A stretch of DNA of 62,893 nt from contig JANXYR010000081.1 in the NCBI GenBank assembly GCA_025355965.1, positions 1 to 62,893 on the forward strand, written 5' to 3'. A program made the translations under genes and the position numbers. Each line of letters opens with the position of its first letter. The stretch's first letter is position 1. The stretch is from Geobacteraceae bacterium. GTDB lineage: Bacteria; Desulfobacterota; Desulfuromonadia; Geobacterales; Pseudopelobacteraceae. The notes beneath the pieces are model-generated. The model was not told the DNA's origin and did not search any database. It was given only the letters and a program-made list of their open reading frames with translations. Positions 1-12,300 of this stretch are shown piece after piece.

Positions 1-1182
1 GCAAAATTTGTACGTAATAAAACTCACGTAAATATCGGTACTATTGGTCATGTTGACCACGGTAAGACAACTTTAACCGCAGCTATAACCAAGGTTTTGG
101 CTGGTAAAGGCCAAGCTGAGTACAAACCATTCGACCAAATTGACAACGCCCCTGAAGAGCGCGAGCGTGGTATCACCATCGCAACCGCCCATGTTGAATA
201 CGAAACAGATAAACGCCACTATGCTCATGTTGACTGCCCCGGCCATGCCGACTATGTCAAGAACATGATCACCGGTGCAGCCCAGATGGACGGTGCAATA
301 CTGGTCGTATCAGCAGCTGACGGCCCTATGCCACAGACTCGCGAGCACATTCTGCTTGCTCGTCAGGTTGGCGTACCCTATATGGTAGTATACCTCAACA
401 AGGCTGACATGGTTGACGACGAAGAATTGCTTGAACTTGTAGAACTTGAAGTTCGTGAACTTCTTTCCAGCTATGACTTTCCAGGCGACGACACTCCAAT
501 CATCAAAGGTTCTGCTCTGAAAGCCCTTGAAGGTGAAAAAAGCTTCCTTGGTGAAGAGTCCATCGGTCGTCTTATGGACGCAGTTGACGCTTACATTCCC
601 GATCCGGAACGCGCAATCGATCGCCCGTTCCTAATGCCCGTAGAAGACGTATTCTCCATTTCCGGTCGTGGCACTGTAGCCACCGGTCGTGTAGAGCGCG
701 GCATTGTAAAAGTTGGCGAAGAAATTGAAGTTGTCGGCATTAAGAACACTATCAAAACCACCGTAACAGGTGTTGAAATGTTCCGTAAGCTTCTTGATGA
801 AGGTCGTGCAGGCGATAACATCGGTGCCCTGCTCCGCGGTGTTAAGCGTGAAGATATTGAGCGTGGCCAGGTACTCGCCAAGCCCGGTTCAATCACCCCC
901 CACACTAAGTTCAAAGCAGAAGCATACATTCTCACCAAAGAAGAAGGCGGCCGTCATACTCCGTTCTTCAACGGTTACCGTCCACAGTTCTACTTCCGTA
1001 CAACTGACGTTACCGGTGTTGCTGAACTTCCAGCCGGTATTGAAATGGTTATGCCTGGCGATAACGTTGCCATGACCATTAAACTGATCACCCCGATCGC
1101 AATGGACGACGGTCTGCGTTTCGCCATCCGCGAAGGTGGTCGTACCGTCGGCGCAGGCGTTGTAGCTTCAATTATTGAATAA
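1..1182 (+). CDS. tuf: Elongation factor Tu (5'-truncated by window edge)
   Basis: EF-Tu is the GTPase that delivers aminoacyl-tRNA to the ribosome. The frame is open from base 1 and reads [20 protein letters not shown], so only the first one to three codons are missing. It contributes 393 codons, against about 396 for the family. The G1 loop GHVDHGKT, the DCPGH G3 motif and the NKAD G4 motif are intact, followed by the two beta-barrel domains up to the TAA stop. It heads the usual cluster with rpmG, tRNA-Trp, secE and nusG. A second tuf copy elsewhere in the genome is common in this group but cannot be seen here. Confidence 0.98.
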   Translation, partial: AKFVRNKTHVNIGTIGHVDHGKTTLTAAITKVLAGKGQAEYKPFDQIDNAPEERERGITIATAHVEYETDKRHYAHVDCPGHADYVKNMITGAAQMDGAILVVSAADGPMPQTREHILLARQVGVPYMVVYLNKADMVDDEELLELVELEVRELLSSYDFPGDDTPIIKGSALKALEGEKSFLGEESIGRLMDAVDAYIPDPERAIDRPFLMPVEDVFSISGRGTVATGRVERGIVKVGEEIEVVGIKNTIKTTVTGVEMFRKLLDEGRAGDNIGALLRGVKREDIERGQVLAKPGSITPHTKFKAEAYILTKEEGGRHTPFFNGYRPQFYFRTTDVTGVAELPAGIEMVMPGDNVAMTIKLITPIAMDDGLRFAIREGGRTVGAGVVASIIE

Positions 1183-1258
1183 ATAAGAATTCATGTGAAC
1201 GTATGTAGACACGACAACCGTCTGTGCCTGCTGATTTCATACAAAAGGAAGCACATTT

Positions 1259-1408
1259 ATGAGAGACATCATCACACTTGGTTGCACAGAGTGCAAACAG
1301 AGAAACTACACAACAACAAAAAACAAAAGAACAACTCCGGGTAAGCTTGAATTCAGCAAGTTTTGCCGCTTCTGTCGCAAGCACACTCCTCACAAGGAAA
1401 CCAAATAG
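1259..1408 (+). CDS. rpmG: 50S ribosomal protein L33
   Basis: This is a 49-residue L33 of the large ribosomal subunit. It begins [17 protein letters not shown] and has two CxxC pairs (CTEC and CRFC), so it is the zinc-binding form. The ATG is preceded by an AAAGGAAG ribosome-binding site. It lies between tuf and tRNA-Trp, its usual place in proteobacteria. It is short, but length, motif and synteny all agree. Confidence 0.97.
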   Translation: MRDIITLGCTECKQRNYTTTKNKRTTPGKLEFSKFCRFCRKHTPHKETK

Positions 1409-1432
1409 TCCAAACCGATTGTTGCACGGTAC

Positions 1433-1509
1433 AGGCCAGTAGCTCTAACTGGTAGAGCGCCGGTCTCCAAAACCGGATGTTGGGGGTTCGAATCCCTCCT
1501 GGCCTGCCA
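1433..1509 (+). tRNA. tRNA-Trp (CCA anticodon)
   Basis: A complete cloverleaf can be drawn: acceptor AGGCCAG/CTGGCCT, D-arm with GCTC/GAGC, anticodon stem CCGGT/ACCGG with loop CTCCAAA (anticodon CCA at 1467-1469), T-arm GGGGG-TTCGAAT-CCCTC, discriminator G and an encoded CCA end. It sits between rpmG and secE, the standard location for trnW. Confidence 0.98.
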
Positions 1510-1593
1510 CACTTCAGTCATTTGCCTTTTGGGGTAAGAAACAGATTTTTAGAACAGTAGGTGGTTCTTAATTAAACTGCCGGGAGTGATAGT

Positions 1594-1776
1594 GTGCAAA
1601 AAGTCACCGCATTTTTTGAATCAGTAAAACTTGAACTTGAAAAAGTCACTTGGCCAACTCGTAAAGAAACAATTGCAACGACAGGTGTTGTTATTGTTAT
1701 TGTTGTCCTGATTTCATTTTATCTTGGTGCTTGTGATCTTATTTTGGCCAAGCTGTTGCGTCTGATACTAGGATAA
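1594..1776 (+). CDS. secE: Preprotein translocase subunit SecE
   Basis: This is a 60-residue SecE, the small clamp subunit of the SecYEG channel in the inner membrane. It starts at GTG behind a GGGAG site. The amphipathic segment ending in [11 protein letters not shown], the family signature, is followed by one transmembrane helix of about 20 residues rich in Val and Ile. Single-helix SecE of this length is normal outside the enterics. It is followed 11 bp later by nusG. Confidence 0.96.
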   Translation: MQKVTAFFESVKLELEKVTWPTRKETIATTGVVIVIVVLISFYLGACDLILAKLLRLILG

Positions 1777-1787
1777 AGGGTCCAGCT

Positions 1788-2315
1788 ATGTCCATGAAAT
1801 GGTATGGTGTACATACATATTCCAGTTTTGAAAACAAGGTGCGCCTGAATTTACTTGAAACTATCAAGAATGAGGGTGTTGAGGACCTTTTTGAGGAAAT
1901 CCTTATTCCTTGTGAAACTGTTGTTGAACTTAAAAAAGGTGAGAAAAAAACATCCTCTAGAAAGTTTTTTCCGGGATATATTCTGGTTAAAATGGTGTTG
2001 ACTGACGAAACATGGCACCTCGTAAAAGAGACAGCCAAGGTTACCGGTTTTGTTGGCGGCAATACTCCCTTCCCTATTGCGGATGAAGAAGTAAATAAAA
2101 TTACCCGCCGCATGGAAGAAGGGGCTGAGAAGCCACGCCCCAAAGTTTTATTTGAAGTTGGCGAAACTGTGCGCGTTGTAGACGGACCGTTTCTTAATTT
2201 CTCAGGTGTTGTGGAAGATGTTAAACCGGACAAGGGCAAACTGCGCGTAACCGTAACAATTTTCGGTCGTGCGACTCCTGTTGAATTGGAGTTCATGCAG
2301 GTTGAAAAAAACTAG
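1788..2315 (+). CDS. nusG: Transcription termination/antitermination protein NusG
   Basis: NusG binds the RNA polymerase clamp, suppresses pausing and couples transcription to Rho or the ribosome. The 175-residue protein has the NGN domain ([15 protein letters not shown] at the N-terminus, FPGYILVKM in the middle) and a C-terminal KOW domain from about residue 124 ([12 protein letters not shown]). ATG codons at 1788 and 1794 are both possible; I kept the first. Length and position between secE and rplK are standard. Confidence 0.97.
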   Translation: MSMKWYGVHTYSSFENKVRLNLLETIKNEGVEDLFEEILIPCETVVELKKGEKKTSSRKFFPGYILVKMVLTDETWHLVKETAKVTGFVGGNTPFPIADEEVNKITRRMEEGAEKPRPKVLFEVGETVRVVDGPFLNFSGVVEDVKPDKGKLRVTVTIFGRATPVELEFMQVEKN

Positions 2316-2383
2316 TACTTAGAGAAGCTGTCACCTACATTATTGGATGACAGGCATACGCAGTATATTAAAGGAGCACTTTT

Positions 2384-2806
2384 ATGGCAAAGAAGATAAC
2401 AGGCTACATTAAATTACAGGTACCAGCAGGCAAGGCAAATCCTTCGCCACCAATTGGACCTGCCCTGGGTCAGCATGGTGTAAACATCATGGAGTTCTGT
2501 AAGGCGTTCAACGCAAAAACACAGGCCGACGAGGGTACTATTACTCCTGTTGTAATAACCGTGTACGCAGACAGGTCGTTCACGTTCATTACGAAGACTC
2601 CTCCAGCTCCGGTGTTGATCAAGAAGGCTCTCGACCTTAAGAGCGGGTCTGCAGTTCCAAACAAGACTAAAGTAGGCAAACTTACCAAAGCACAGGTTGA
2701 AGAAATTGCAAAAAAGAAAATGCCTGATCTCAATGCCGCTTCACTAGAAGCTGCCATGAGGACAATTGAAGGTACTGCCCGCTCAATGGGCGTTGATATT
2801 GCCTAA
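2384..2806 (+). CDS. rplK: 50S ribosomal protein L11
   Basis: This 140-residue L11 forms the GTPase-associated centre with 23S rRNA and the L10-L12 stalk. The N-terminal [20 protein letters not shown] and the C-terminal rRNA-binding domain ending GTARSMG are typical. An AAAGGAGC site lies upstream of the ATG. A short inverted repeat in the 68-bp gap before it (CTGTCA...TGACAG, about 2328-2352) may belong to an L1-type autoregulatory leader, but it is too small to be sure. Confidence 0.98.
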   Translation: MAKKITGYIKLQVPAGKANPSPPIGPALGQHGVNIMEFCKAFNAKTQADEGTITPVVITVYADRSFTFITKTPPAPVLIKKALDLKSGSAVPNKTKVGKLTKAQVEEIAKKKMPDLNAASLEAAMRTIEGTARSMGVDIA

Positions 2807-2850
2807 TCGGCACACTAGCTATTAATCAAGATTCCTAGAGAGGTTGTACC

Positions 2851-3552
2851 ATGTCAAAAAGCGCTAAGAAACATTCTGAAGCAATGTCAAAAATCGACAG
2901 AAACAAGGTTTATCAACTTGGGACTGCCGTTGATGTTGTGAAACAGACCGCTTATGCAAAATTCGATGAGACTGTAGATGTCGCCGTAAAATTAGGTGTT
3001 GACCCACGGCACGCTGACCAGATGGTCCGCGGTGCTGTCGTTCTTCCTAACGGACTAGGCAAAGACGTCCGCGTTCTTGTTTTTGCAAAGGGTGAGAAAG
3101 AAAAGGAAGCGCTTGATGCCGGCGCGGATTATGTAGGATCAGATGATCTTGTTGCCAAGATTCAGGGTGGCTGGTTTGATTTTGATACTGCTATTGCAAC
3201 CCCCGACATGATGGGTGTTGTCGGCAAGATTGGTAAGTTGCTCGGACCCCGTGGCCTTATGCCGAACCCAAAGGTTGGAACTGTTACTTTTGAGGTTGCT
3301 AAAGCAGTTAAGGAGTCAAAAGCCGGTAAAGTTGAATTCCGCGTTGAGAAAGCCGGAATTATTCATGCTCCAGTAGGTAAAGTATCCTTTGAAGCTGAAA
3401 AACTTACAGGTAATTTACTTGCACTTGTTGAAGCACTTATTAAAGCTAAGCCGTCTGCTGCTAAGGGTACCTATATTAAGAAGATTTCGCTTTCTTCTAC
3501 AATGGGAGCCAGTATAAATCTCGATATCAGCGATGTAACTGCACAGATTTAA
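2851..3552 (+). CDS. rplA: 50S ribosomal protein L1
   Basis: This 233-residue L1 forms the mobile stalk at the E site and can repress its own operon by binding mRNA. The signature [18 protein letters not shown] is present near residue 130. Length matches the family (about 230). The start follows an AGAGAGG site. It is the last gene before the L10 leader. Confidence 0.98.
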   Translation: MSKSAKKHSEAMSKIDRNKVYQLGTAVDVVKQTAYAKFDETVDVAVKLGVDPRHADQMVRGAVVLPNGLGKDVRVLVFAKGEKEKEALDAGADYVGSDDLVAKIQGGWFDFDTAIATPDMMGVVGKIGKLLGPRGLMPNPKVGTVTFEVAKAVKESKAGKVEFRVEKAGIIHAPVGKVSFEAEKLTGNLLALVEALIKAKPSAAKGTYIKKISLSSTMGASINLDISDVTAQI

Positions 3553-3565
3553 ACTATCTTGTTTA

Positions 3566-3664
3566 GCCAAAGTTAAAGACAGCAGGCGTGCCTTGGCACT
3601 TAATCTGATATGGACCTGCCGAGACTTTTGGGTACCGCATATTACTTGCGTTCCTGACTTTGGC
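3566..3664 (+). ncRNA. L10 (rplJ) leader, autoregulatory mRNA structure
   Basis: The 153-bp gap between rplA and rplJ contains a closed structure. An outer stem GCCAAAGT (3566-3573) pairs with ACTTTGGC (3657-3664). Inside lie the conserved-looking blocks AAAGACAGCAGG and CCTGCCGAGA, with AGCAGG/CCTGC able to pair. This is the arrangement known for L10-leader RNAs, where the L10-L12 complex binds the transcript and represses rplJL expression. Position and sequence both fit; the assignment rests on recalled family features rather than a covariance search. Confidence 0.8.
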
Positions 3665-3705
3665 CGGGGCTCTGCCCTACATACCAAAAGAAAGGAGGAA
3701 GTCGC

Positions 3706-4230
3706 TTGAACAAAAATACCAAACAGGAACTCGTCATCGAGATGCATGAGCGATTGACACGCGCCAAAGCTGTTTTTCTTGCGGATTTTCGTGGGATGAA
3801 CGTTGGGCAAGCCACAACGCTCAGAAATGAGCTGCGGGCTGCGTCAGTTGAGTACAAAGTATTTAAAAATACTTTGTTTGATTTGGCTGCAAAAGGCACT
3901 GACATTGAGTGCATCAGCCCATTTCTTGCCGGTCCAACCGCTGTAGCTATTAGCTATGACGATCCGGCAAGTGCTGCAAAAGTACTGAACAAATTTGCAA
4001 AAGATCCACAAGGCAAGTTCGTGCTTAAAGCCGCAGTTCTCAGCGGTAAACTGCTTGACACCAAGCAGATCCAGGCATTAGCAGACCTGCCCTCGCGTGA
4101 GGTTCTCATTGCCAAGATGCTTGGCTCAATGCAGGCACCTGCAACCAACTTTGTTGGCGTGCTTGCTGCGCTGCCCGGTTCGCTTGTACGCGTACTGGAC
4201 GCTATCCGTGTACAGAAGTCAGCAAACTAA
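3706..4230 (+). CDS. rplJ: 50S ribosomal protein L10
   Basis: This 174-residue L10 is the base of the L7/L12 stalk. It starts at TTG, chosen because a strong AAAGGAGG site lies 7 bp upstream and no in-frame ATG lies near. The N-terminal rRNA-binding part ([19 protein letters not shown]) is followed by the C-terminal helix that carries L12 dimers. It is probably autoregulated through the leader immediately upstream. Confidence 0.97.
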   Translation: MNKNTKQELVIEMHERLTRAKAVFLADFRGMNVGQATTLRNELRAASVEYKVFKNTLFDLAAKGTDIECISPFLAGPTAVAISYDDPASAAKVLNKFAKDPQGKFVLKAAVLSGKLLDTKQIQALADLPSREVLIAKMLGSMQAPATNFVGVLAALPGSLVRVLDAIRVQKSAN

Positions 4231-4281
4231 TCTTAGGAACAAATACTTTTATACTAAAAACATATTCGGAGGATTCACCTA

Positions 4282-4656
4282 ATGGCTATCACTAAAGAAG
4301 ATGTAATCAGTTTTATCGAAAAAATGACTGTTCTTGATCTTGCTGAACTCGTCAAGGAACTGGAAGAGAAGTTCGGTGTTTCTGCTGCTGCCCCTGTTGC
4401 TGTTGCTGCTGTTGCAGGCCCTGTTGCTGAAGCAGCCGAAGAACAGACTGAATTTGATGTTATCCTGAAAGCTGCAGGCGCTAACAAAATCAATGTTATT
4501 AAAGTTGTTCGTGCTCTGACCAGCCTCGGACTTAAAGAAGCCAAAGACGTAGTTGACGGCGCTCCTGGCACCGTAAAAGCTGGCGTTTCCAAACAAGAAG
4601 CTGACGATGCACTTAAACAACTTGTTGAAGCAGGCGCAGAAGCAGCAATCAAATAG
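4282..4656 (+). CDS. rplL: 50S ribosomal protein L7/L12
   Basis: This 124-residue L7/L12 is the multicopy stalk protein that recruits translational GTPases. The dimerisation domain, an Ala/Val/Pro-rich hinge at about residues 35-55, and the C-terminal domain ([20 protein letters not shown]) are all present. A GGAGG site precedes the ATG. It is followed by the rplL-rpoB hairpin. Confidence 0.98.
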   Translation: MAITKEDVISFIEKMTVLDLAELVKELEEKFGVSAAAPVAVAAVAGPVAEAAEEQTEFDVILKAAGANKINVIKVVRALTSLGLKEAKDVVDGAPGTVKAGVSKQEADDALKQLVEAGAEAAIK

Positions 4657-4680
4657 CACCTAGATTTTTTTCTTTATGAG

Positions 4681-4709
4681 AGCCAAGGTCGCCCGGAGCG
4701 ACCTTGGCT
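4681..4709 (+). terminator. rplL-rpoB intergenic hairpin (attenuator or processing site)
   Basis: A perfect 12-bp inverted repeat AGCCAAGGTCGC/GCGACCTTGGCT with a 5-nt CCGGA loop lies in the 154-bp gap before rpoB. There is no long T-run after it (TTGTGCTGTTTC). It therefore looks like a partial terminator or an RNase processing hairpin that lowers rpoBC expression relative to rplJL, as known in enteric bacteria, rather than a full stop. Confidence 0.75.
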
Positions 4710-4810
4710 TGTGCTGTTTCGGCATGCCTTAATTGCCATAAACCTCTGATATTCCAGCGTGTTACACTATATATCTGGATCCAGTTACGATACCCGCCAA
4801 AGGAGAAGCC

Positions 4811-7800
4811 ATGGCTTATTCTATTGCCAATAATCACCTCTTGCGTAAAAACTTTGCCAAGATAAAGAACATAATCGAAATCCCTAATCTGATTGACATT
4901 CAGAAAGATTCTTACAGACGCTTTCTACAACAGGAAGTGCCTGCTGAATTACGTTTGAATACTGGACTTGAAGCTGTATTCAGAAGTGTGTTTCCAATCA
5001 AGGATTTCAGTGAAAGCGCTTCTCTCGAGTATGTATCCTACGCGCTAAACAAGCCCAAGTATGATGTTGATGAATGCCATCAACGCGGCATGACATACGC
5101 TGCCCCGATGAAGGTTAAAGTACGTCTTGTGATCTGGGATGCCGGTAAAGACGCTACCGTTAAAGCAATCAAGGATATCAAAGAGCAAGAGGTTTACTTT
5201 GGCGAAATCCCGCTTATGACAGATAACGGGACTTTTATCATCAACGGCACCGAACGGGTAATAGTAAGCCAGCTACACCGTTCACCAGGTGTCTTTTTTG
5301 ATCACGATAAAGGTAAGACCCACTCAAGCGGCAAAGTATTATATTCTGCACGTGTTATTCCATATCGCGGATCTTGGCTGGATTTTGAATTTGACCACAA
5401 AGATATTCTGTACGTCAGAATTGACCGGCGCAGGAAAATGCCTGCAACAGTTCTACTTAAGGCTTTGGGATATTCAGTTGAACAACTCCTCAACTATTAT
5501 TACAAAAGTGAAGAGATTATTATAGGCACAGACACAATCACCAAAAGTATTGAACCTGAACTATTGACTCTTCAAAAAGCAATTGTTGATGTAACTGACC
5601 CCACCAATGGTGAAGTTCTTGTCAAAGCAAACCGAAAATATACCAAATCTTCAATCAAGAAGATTCAAGAACGTGGTATCAAAACGATACCAGCTACTAT
5701 TGAAGACATTCTTGGCCGTTATGCATCATCTGACATAGTTGATCCAACTACAGGTGAGATTATTGTTGAATGTAACGATGAAGTAACTCTTGATCGTTTT
5801 GATGAAATTAAAGCCCGCGGTGTAAACAGTTTTAGAGCACTTTACATAGATAACCTACACATTACTTCATCTTTCCGAGACACTTTAATGATTGATAAGA
5901 TCAGCTCAAGTGACGAAGGTTTGATTGAAATTTATCGGCGTCTTCGCCCGGGAGACCCACCAACTTTAAAAAGTTCATTGGCACTCTTTGACAACCTGTT
6001 TTTCAACCCCGAGCGTTACGATCTTTCAGCCGTTGGCCGACTTAAGCTGAACTACAAACTTGGCCTCAAGGTGTGGCAGGACTGCATGGTGTTAAACGCT
6101 CCGTGCATGTTGAGCAGTGAGGATGTTGCCTCTTTTGAATCCTTTATAGCAAGACTGACAAGTTCAAAGGATCCTTTTTCACAGTATCTGATGATGAAGC
6201 TTCCATCTGATCTTGTAAAATCTCTCAAAAAATTAGAGGCTGGGCAGTCTGTATCTGACAAACTCAGGGATCAGTTACTGCTTGAGCTTAATAACCTTAT
6301 TCGTGACAATGACTTTTACCAGAAAGAACTATTTTCTACGTTCGGACTGTCAAAGGCAACAATAAAGCTGTCCGAAGCCATCGAGCAGGGTGGTTTTGAT
6401 GAGAACCGCAGACTCATCGAAAATCTGCGCCGCAACAGAATGATTTTTGAAGATTTATTTAATTCAGATATAAGAATTGCCGTCAAAAATGACATTCTTG
6501 AGATCGTTAGATATCTTATTGAACTGAAGAATGGGCGCGGCGCTATCGATGATATCGACCACCTGGGCAATCGTCGTGTTCGCGCTGTTGGAGAATTGTT
6601 AGAGAATCAGTACCGCATTGGCCTTGTTCGTATGGAACGGGCTATCAAGGAGCGAATGAGTCTTCAAGAGGTAGAAAACCTCATGCCTCATGATCTTATA
6701 AACTCCAAGCCGGTTTCGGCAGTAGTAAAAGAATTCTTTGGTTCATCGCAATTATCACAGTTTATGGATCAGACTAATCCGCTTTCAGAGGTCACTCATA
6801 AACGTCGACTTTCGGCCCTGGGACCAGGCGGCCTGACTCGTGAACGTGCCGGATTTGAGGTTCGTGACGTTCACCCAACTCACTATGGCCGTGTATGCCC
6901 GATTGAAACTCCCGAGGGACCAAACATCGGCTTGATAGCCTCGTTGTCAACATATGCACGAATAAACGATCACGGTTTCGTGGAAACTCCATACCGCATT
7001 GTTCAGGAAGGCAAAGTAACGAACGAAGTACGCTTCTTCTCAGCTCTTGAGGAAGAAGGGCATGCAATTGCTCAGGCAAATGCCGAGATCGATGCTGACG
7101 GGCGCTTCATCAACGATTACAACTCGGCGCGTAAAAGTGGTGAATTCATCCTTGTTCACCGTGACGAAATAGCTTTAATGGATGTTGCCCCAATCCAGTT
7201 GGTATCAGTAGCTGCTGCTCTGATCCCATTCCTTGAAAACGATGACGCTAACCGAGCCCTGATGGGGTCAAACATGCAGCGTCAGGCTGTTCCACTGCTG
7301 CGTGCCGACTCACCTCTGGTTGGAACCGGTATGGAACGTATTGTTGCTCGGGATTCAGGTGTTTCAGTAATAGCAAAACACAATGGCGAAGTTGAATCAG
7401 TTGATGCTTCGCGAATTGTTGTAAAGATCGATGATAACGAAATTGATGAAAATGGCACCGGTGTTGATATATACAACTTAATAAAATTTGCTCGTTCCAA
7501 CCAAAATACCTGCATCAACAATAAGCCGGTAGTCAAGGTTGGAGACAAAGTTAAGCGTGGAGCTGTAATTGCCGATGGCCCATCAACCGACATGGGTGAA
7601 CTGGCTCTTGGTCAGAATATCGTTGTTGCTTTCATGCCTTGGGGTGGCTACAACTACGAGGATTCGATCCTAATTTCAGAAAAACTTATCAAAGACGACC
7701 GTTATACTTCTATCCACATTGAGGAATTTGAGTGTGTTGCTCGTGATACAAAGCTCGGAAAGGAAGAAATCACTTCTGATATTCCGAATTTGGGTGAAGA

Positions 7801-9313
7801 AACTCTTAAGGATCTTGATGAGTCAGGCATCATCCGTATCGGCGCTGAAGTAAAGCCGGGTGATATTCTGGTCGGTAAGATTACTCCAAAAGGTGAGACT
7901 CAGCTCTCTCCTGAGGAAAAACTTCTGCGGGCTATTTTTGGAGAAAAAGCCGGTGATGTACGCGACACTTCACTAACTGTACCACCTGGTGTTGAAGGGA
8001 CCGTTATTGGTGCAAAAATTTTCTCCCGAAAAGGAAATGACAAGGACTCGCGCACAGAGTTAATTGAAAAGGCTGAAGAGGACAAGCTGCGCAAGGATGA
8101 GCAGGATGAGATCCGGATAATACGTGATTCTGCTCTCGGTAAGCTTAAACGTTTATTGGTTGGAAAAACTCTGGCTGTCAAGCTTGAAGACAGTAAAGGC
8201 AATCTTGTTCTTGCAAAAGGCAAACAGATAACTGAAGAATCACTGCAAAATCTTGCGGGCTCAGCTTGGAGTACAATATCTGTAAGTGACGACAGCGAAA
8301 CCGATGATAAAGTTCATCAGATCCTTGAAACTCTTAATCGCCAGATTGACCTTATTCATACCGTTTTTGAGGATAAGATTCAAAAATTGAAGCGTGGCGA
8401 CGATCTGCCGCCAGGCGTAATCAAGATGGTCAAGATTTACATTTCCATTAAGCGTAAACTACAAGTCGGTGACAAGATGGCAGGCCGTCATGGCAATAAA
8501 GGTGTTGTTTCCCGCATTTTGCCAGAAGAAGATATGCCATATATGGAAGACGGTCGGCCGGTAGAAATCGTTCTTAATCCTCTTGGTGTACCGTCTCGTA
8601 TGAACGTGGGCCAGATTTTGGAGACGCATTTGGGATGGGCAGCAAAGGGCATCGGTTGGAAAATTGAAGATATGCTTGAAAAGCATACATCTGAAGAAAA
8701 CCTGAAACTGTATTTAAAAGATGTTTATGGCGATGACGAAGTAGGTGCTTTTATTGACAGCCTGGATCGCACGGAGTTACTTAAAGTTGCTCGTCGTCTA
8801 CAACGCGGCGTGGCGATGGCTTCACCTGTTTTTGAGGGTGCAACTGAAGCTCAGATCAAAGCTATGCTTGGAAAAGCAAATTTACATTCATCCGGTCAGG
8901 TCACTCTGTTTGACGGACGGACGGGAGAGCCATTTGACAACAAAGTCACTGTCGGTGTCATGTATGTACTGAAACTTCATCATCTTGTTGATGATAAGAT
9001 TCACGCCCGTTCTATTGGACCATACAGCCTTGTAACCCAGCAACCACTGGGTGGTAAGGCACAATTCGGCGGTCAGCGACTCGGGGAGATGGAGGTTTGG
9101 GCCATGGAAGCTTACGGTGCAGCTCATGCACTTCAGGAATTCTTGACCGTTAAGTCTGACGATGTCTCCGGACGTACCCGTATGTACGAAGCGATTGTAA
9201 AGGGTAAACATACATTGGAACCTGGTCTACCCGAGTCATTCAACGTTCTCATCAAGGAATTACAGTCACTATGCCTTGATGTTGATCTGCTCGAAGGTGA
9301 AGAAGAACAATAA
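4811..9313 (+). CDS. rpoB: RNA polymerase beta subunit with a large internal insertion
   Basis: This is the catalytic beta subunit of RNA polymerase. The frame is complete from [15 protein letters not shown] to LLEGEEEQ with an AAAGGAGAAG site upstream. The rifampicin-pocket region ([20 protein letters not shown], about residues 645-665) and the C-terminal clamp segment ([20 protein letters not shown]) are conserved. At 1500 residues it is about 130 longer than I expect for Geobacter-type RpoB. The excess lies between [10 protein letters not shown] (to about 419) and [18 protein letters not shown] (from 560), just before the [10 protein letters not shown] motif. The extra segment (about 428-557) is helical-looking, charged, in frame, and has no intein motifs. 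Confidence 0.97.
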   Translation: MAYSIANNHLLRKNFAKIKNIIEIPNLIDIQKDSYRRFLQQEVPAELRLNTGLEAVFRSVFPIKDFSESASLEYVSYALNKPKYDVDECHQRGMTYAAPMKVKVRLVIWDAGKDATVKAIKDIKEQEVYFGEIPLMTDNGTFIINGTERVIVSQLHRSPGVFFDHDKGKTHSSGKVLYSARVIPYRGSWLDFEFDHKDILYVRIDRRRKMPATVLLKALGYSVEQLLNYYYKSEEIIIGTDTITKSIEPELLTLQKAIVDVTDPTNGEVLVKANRKYTKSSIKKIQERGIKTIPATIEDILGRYASSDIVDPTTGEIIVECNDEVTLDRFDEIKARGVNSFRALYIDNLHITSSFRDTLMIDKISSSDEGLIEIYRRLRPGDPPTLKSSLALFDNLFFNPERYDLSAVGRLKLNYKLGLKVWQDCMVLNAPCMLSSEDVASFESFIARLTSSKDPFSQYLMMKLPSDLVKSLKKLEAGQSVSDKLRDQLLLELNNLIRDNDFYQKELFSTFGLSKATIKLSEAIEQGGFDENRRLIENLRRNRMIFEDLFNSDIRIAVKNDILEIVRYLIELKNGRGAIDDIDHLGNRRVRAVGELLENQYRIGLVRMERAIKERMSLQEVENLMPHDLINSKPVSAVVKEFFGSSQLSQFMDQTNPLSEVTHKRRLSALGPGGLTRERAGFEVRDVHPTHYGRVCPIETPEGPNIGLIASLSTYARINDHGFVETPYRIVQEGKVTNEVRFFSALEEEGHAIAQANAEIDADGRFINDYNSARKSGEFILVHRDEIALMDVAPIQLVSVAAALIPFLENDDANRALMGSNMQRQAVPLLRADSPLVGTGMERIVARDSGVSVIAKHNGEVESVDASRIVVKIDDNEIDENGTGVDIYNLIKFARSNQNTCINNKPVVKVGDKVKRGAVIADGPSTDMGELALGQNIVVAFMPWGGYNYEDSILISEKLIKDDRYTSIHIEEFECVARDTKLGKEEITSDIPNLGEETLKDLDESGIIRIGAEVKPGDILVGKITPKGETQLSPEEKLLRAIFGEKAGDVRDTSLTVPPGVEGTVIGAKIFSRKGNDKDSRTELIEKAEEDKLRKDEQDEIRIIRDSALGKLKRLLVGKTLAVKLEDSKGNLVLAKGKQITEESLQNLAGSAWSTISVSDDSETDDKVHQILETLNRQIDLIHTVFEDKIQKLKRGDDLPPGVIKMVKIYISIKRKLQVGDKMAGRHGNKGVVSRILPEEDMPYMEDGRPVEIVLNPLGVPSRMNVGQILETHLGWAAKGIGWKIEDMLEKHTSEENLKLYLKDVYGDDEVGAFIDSLDRTELLKVARRLQRGVAMASPVFEGATEAQIKAMLGKANLHSSGQVTLFDGRTGEPFDNKVTVGVMYVLKLHHLVDDKIHARSIGPYSLVTQQPLGGKAQFGGQRLGEMEVWAMEAYGAAHALQEFLTVKSDDVSGRTRMYEAIVKGKHTLEPGLPESFNVLIKELQSLCLDVDLLEGEEEQ

Positions 9314-9377
9314 TAGATTTCCTGGCCGGAGTCTGCACCAGCAGACATGCGGCTTCAGACAAACGGAGGAGAGCATC

Positions 9378-12300
9378 GTGGAAGATTATTTCAGCTTTTT
9401 TGATAAACCAAAAGATCCACTCCACTTTTCAGCTATACGTATATCAATTTCATCTCCCGATAAGATTCGGGAACGGTCTCATGGTGAAGTAAAAAAACCG
9501 GAGACAATCAACTACCGTACGTTTAAACCTGAGAGAGACGGTCTTTTCTGTGCCAAAATATTTGGTCCGACAAAAGATTATGAGTGCAACTGCGGCAAAT
9601 ACAAACGGATGAAGCATCGTGGTATTATTTGTGAGAAATGCGGCGTTGAAGTCATCCCTTCGAAAGTCCGTCGTGAACGTCTGGGACACATCGACCTAGC
9701 TACTCCGGTTGCACATATCTGGTTTTTAAAATCGTTACCTTCTAGAATCGGAAATCTGCTGGATATTACGCTGAAGGACCTGGAAAAAGTACTATACTTT
9801 GAAGGGTTTGTTATCAGTGATCCAAAGAACACACCTTTGCAGTTTTGCGAGGTAATGTCAGAAGATAAATATATCAAGATGCAGCAGGAATACGGTTCTG
9901 ATGCTTTTTTAGGTGGAATGGGTGCGGAAGCAATTCGTGAGTGCCTGCGTGCTCTTAAGCTTGAAGATCTTGCGGTTTCACTGCGTACGGAAATGGTTGA
10001 ATCTACTAGTGAAGCAAAGCGTAAAAAAACCGCTAAACGACTTAAAGTTGTTGAAGCGTTCCGTCATTCCGGCAATAAGCCGGAGTGGATGATCTTAGAA
10101 TGCATACCGGTTCTTCCCCCCGAATTAAGGCCACTGGTGCCTCTGGACGGAGGCCGTTTTGCGACATCAGACCTGAATGATCTGTATCGTCGCGTTATAA
10201 ACCGTAATAATCGTTTAAAACGTCTTTGTGAACTCCAAGCCCCTGAAGTCATCATACGCAACGAAAAACGCATGCTTCAGGAAGCTGTAGATGCACTATT
10301 TGACAACGGGCGTCGTGGTCGCGCAATTGCTGGCCCCAACAAACGTCCACTAAAATCTCTTTCTGATATGCTCAAAGGAAAATCGGGGCGTTTCCGTCAG
10401 AACCTTCTCGGTAAACGTGTAGATTACTCCGGTCGTTCCGTTATTGTTGTAGGGCCAGAACTCAAACTACACCAGTGCGGTCTGCCTAAAAAAATGGCAC
10501 TTGAGCTTTTCAAGCCTTTTATCTACAACAAACTGGAAGAGCGCGGCTTAGTCACCACCATCAAAAGCGCCAAAAAAATGGTTGAAAAAGAGCGCCCAGA
10601 AGTGTGGGACGTACTTGAAGAGGTTATTAAAGAACACCCCGTTATGCTCAACCGTGCTCCGACCCTTCACCGCCTCGGAATTCAAGCATTTGAACCTGTG
10701 CTAATTGAAGGGAAGGCCATTCAGTTGCATCCTCTCGTCTGTACCGCTTTCAACGCCGACTTTGACGGTGACCAGATGGCTGTCCATCTGCCACTATCAA
10801 TAGAAAGTCAGGTTGAAGCTCGTGTTCTGATGATGTCAACTAACAATATTCTTTCGCCTGCCAATGGAAAGCCGATTATTGTACCGTCTCAGGATATGGT
10901 TCTTGGGGCATACTACATGACCCGTGACAGAATAAATGCCAAAGGTGAATATTACCGACCAACCGAGAAGGAACTACTGGCTGGCGTAAATGTTTCCGGT
11001 TGTTTTTCATCGCCGGAGGAAGTCAGAATAGCATTCGATGCCGGTCAAATAGACATGCAGGCTTTGATCAAGGTTCGTATGAAGAACCTGACCACCGACG
11101 AAAAAGCCCATATGGTTGACACCACTGCTGGACGTATTCTTTTGCGTGATGTCCTCCCTGATGCAGTGCCGTTCTCCACGATAAACAAGGTAATGACCAA
11201 AAAAGAGCTGTCAAATCTGGTTGACACTTGCTATCGCCTTTCTGACAGCAAGGAAACTGTCCTTTTGGCTGACCGCCTCAAGGAAATCGGCTTCAAGTAT
11301 GCAAATTTAGCCGGTATCTCCATCTGCCTTGATGACATGGTCATTCCGGAAGGGAAACCGGCGATCATCGAGAAGGCCCACGAAGAAGTCACCGAGATTC
11401 AGAATCAGTATACCGAAGGTCTCATCACTGACGGCGAGCGCTACAACAAGGTTATCGATATCTGGGCCAAGGCAACTGAAGAGATCGCAACCGAGATGCT
11501 TGACAACCTTTCAAAAGAGATTGTTACCGCACGTGATGGCAGCAAAATAGAAACTTCGTCATTTAATGCCATCCATATGATGGCTGATTCCGGTGCTCGT
11601 GGTTCTGCTCAGCAGATTCGCCAGCTTGCAGGTATGCGTGGTTTGATGGCAAAACCTTCCGGCGAGATCATTGAAACACCGATCACTGCTAACTTCAGAG
11701 AGGGTTTGACAGTTCTCCAATACTTCATCTCAACCCACGGCGCCCGTAAAGGTCTGGCTGATACGGCTCTTAAAACGGCTAACTCGGGATACCTGACCCG
11801 CCGACTTGTCGACGTTGCCCAGGATGCAATCATCACTGAGGTTGATTGCGGTACATTGGACGGCCTGATTGTCTCTTCTCTGACAGAAGGTGGTGAAATC
11901 ATTGAACCTATCGGTGACCGTATTCTTGGACGTGTTGCTCTTGATGACATCCACGATCCTTTAACTGATGAAATTCTGGTTGAGATGAATCAGGAGATTG
12001 ACGAGTATCTTGTTAAACGGGTAGAAGATGCCGGCATTGAAAAGGTTAAGATCAGATCGGTACTTACATGCCAGAGCAAGCGCGGCATTTGTGGCAAGTG
12101 CTATGGACGTGATCTTGCCAGGGGCCATAGTGTTAATATGGGCGAAGCTGTCGGTGTCATTGCAGCTCAGTCAATTGGTGAGCCTGGCACACAGTTGACA
12201 ATGCGTACCTTCCACATCGGTGGTACCGCTTCACGTCACGCAGAGCAAACCTCGCTTGAAGCACGTGCTGACGGTATAATCAATTATATTAACGTTAATA

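Noticed and set aside
6092..6481. RpoB insertion as an intein
   Set aside because: It is only about 130 residues, has no splice-junction Cys/Ser and His-Asn pair, no homing-endonuclease motifs, and does not sit at a known catalytic motif.
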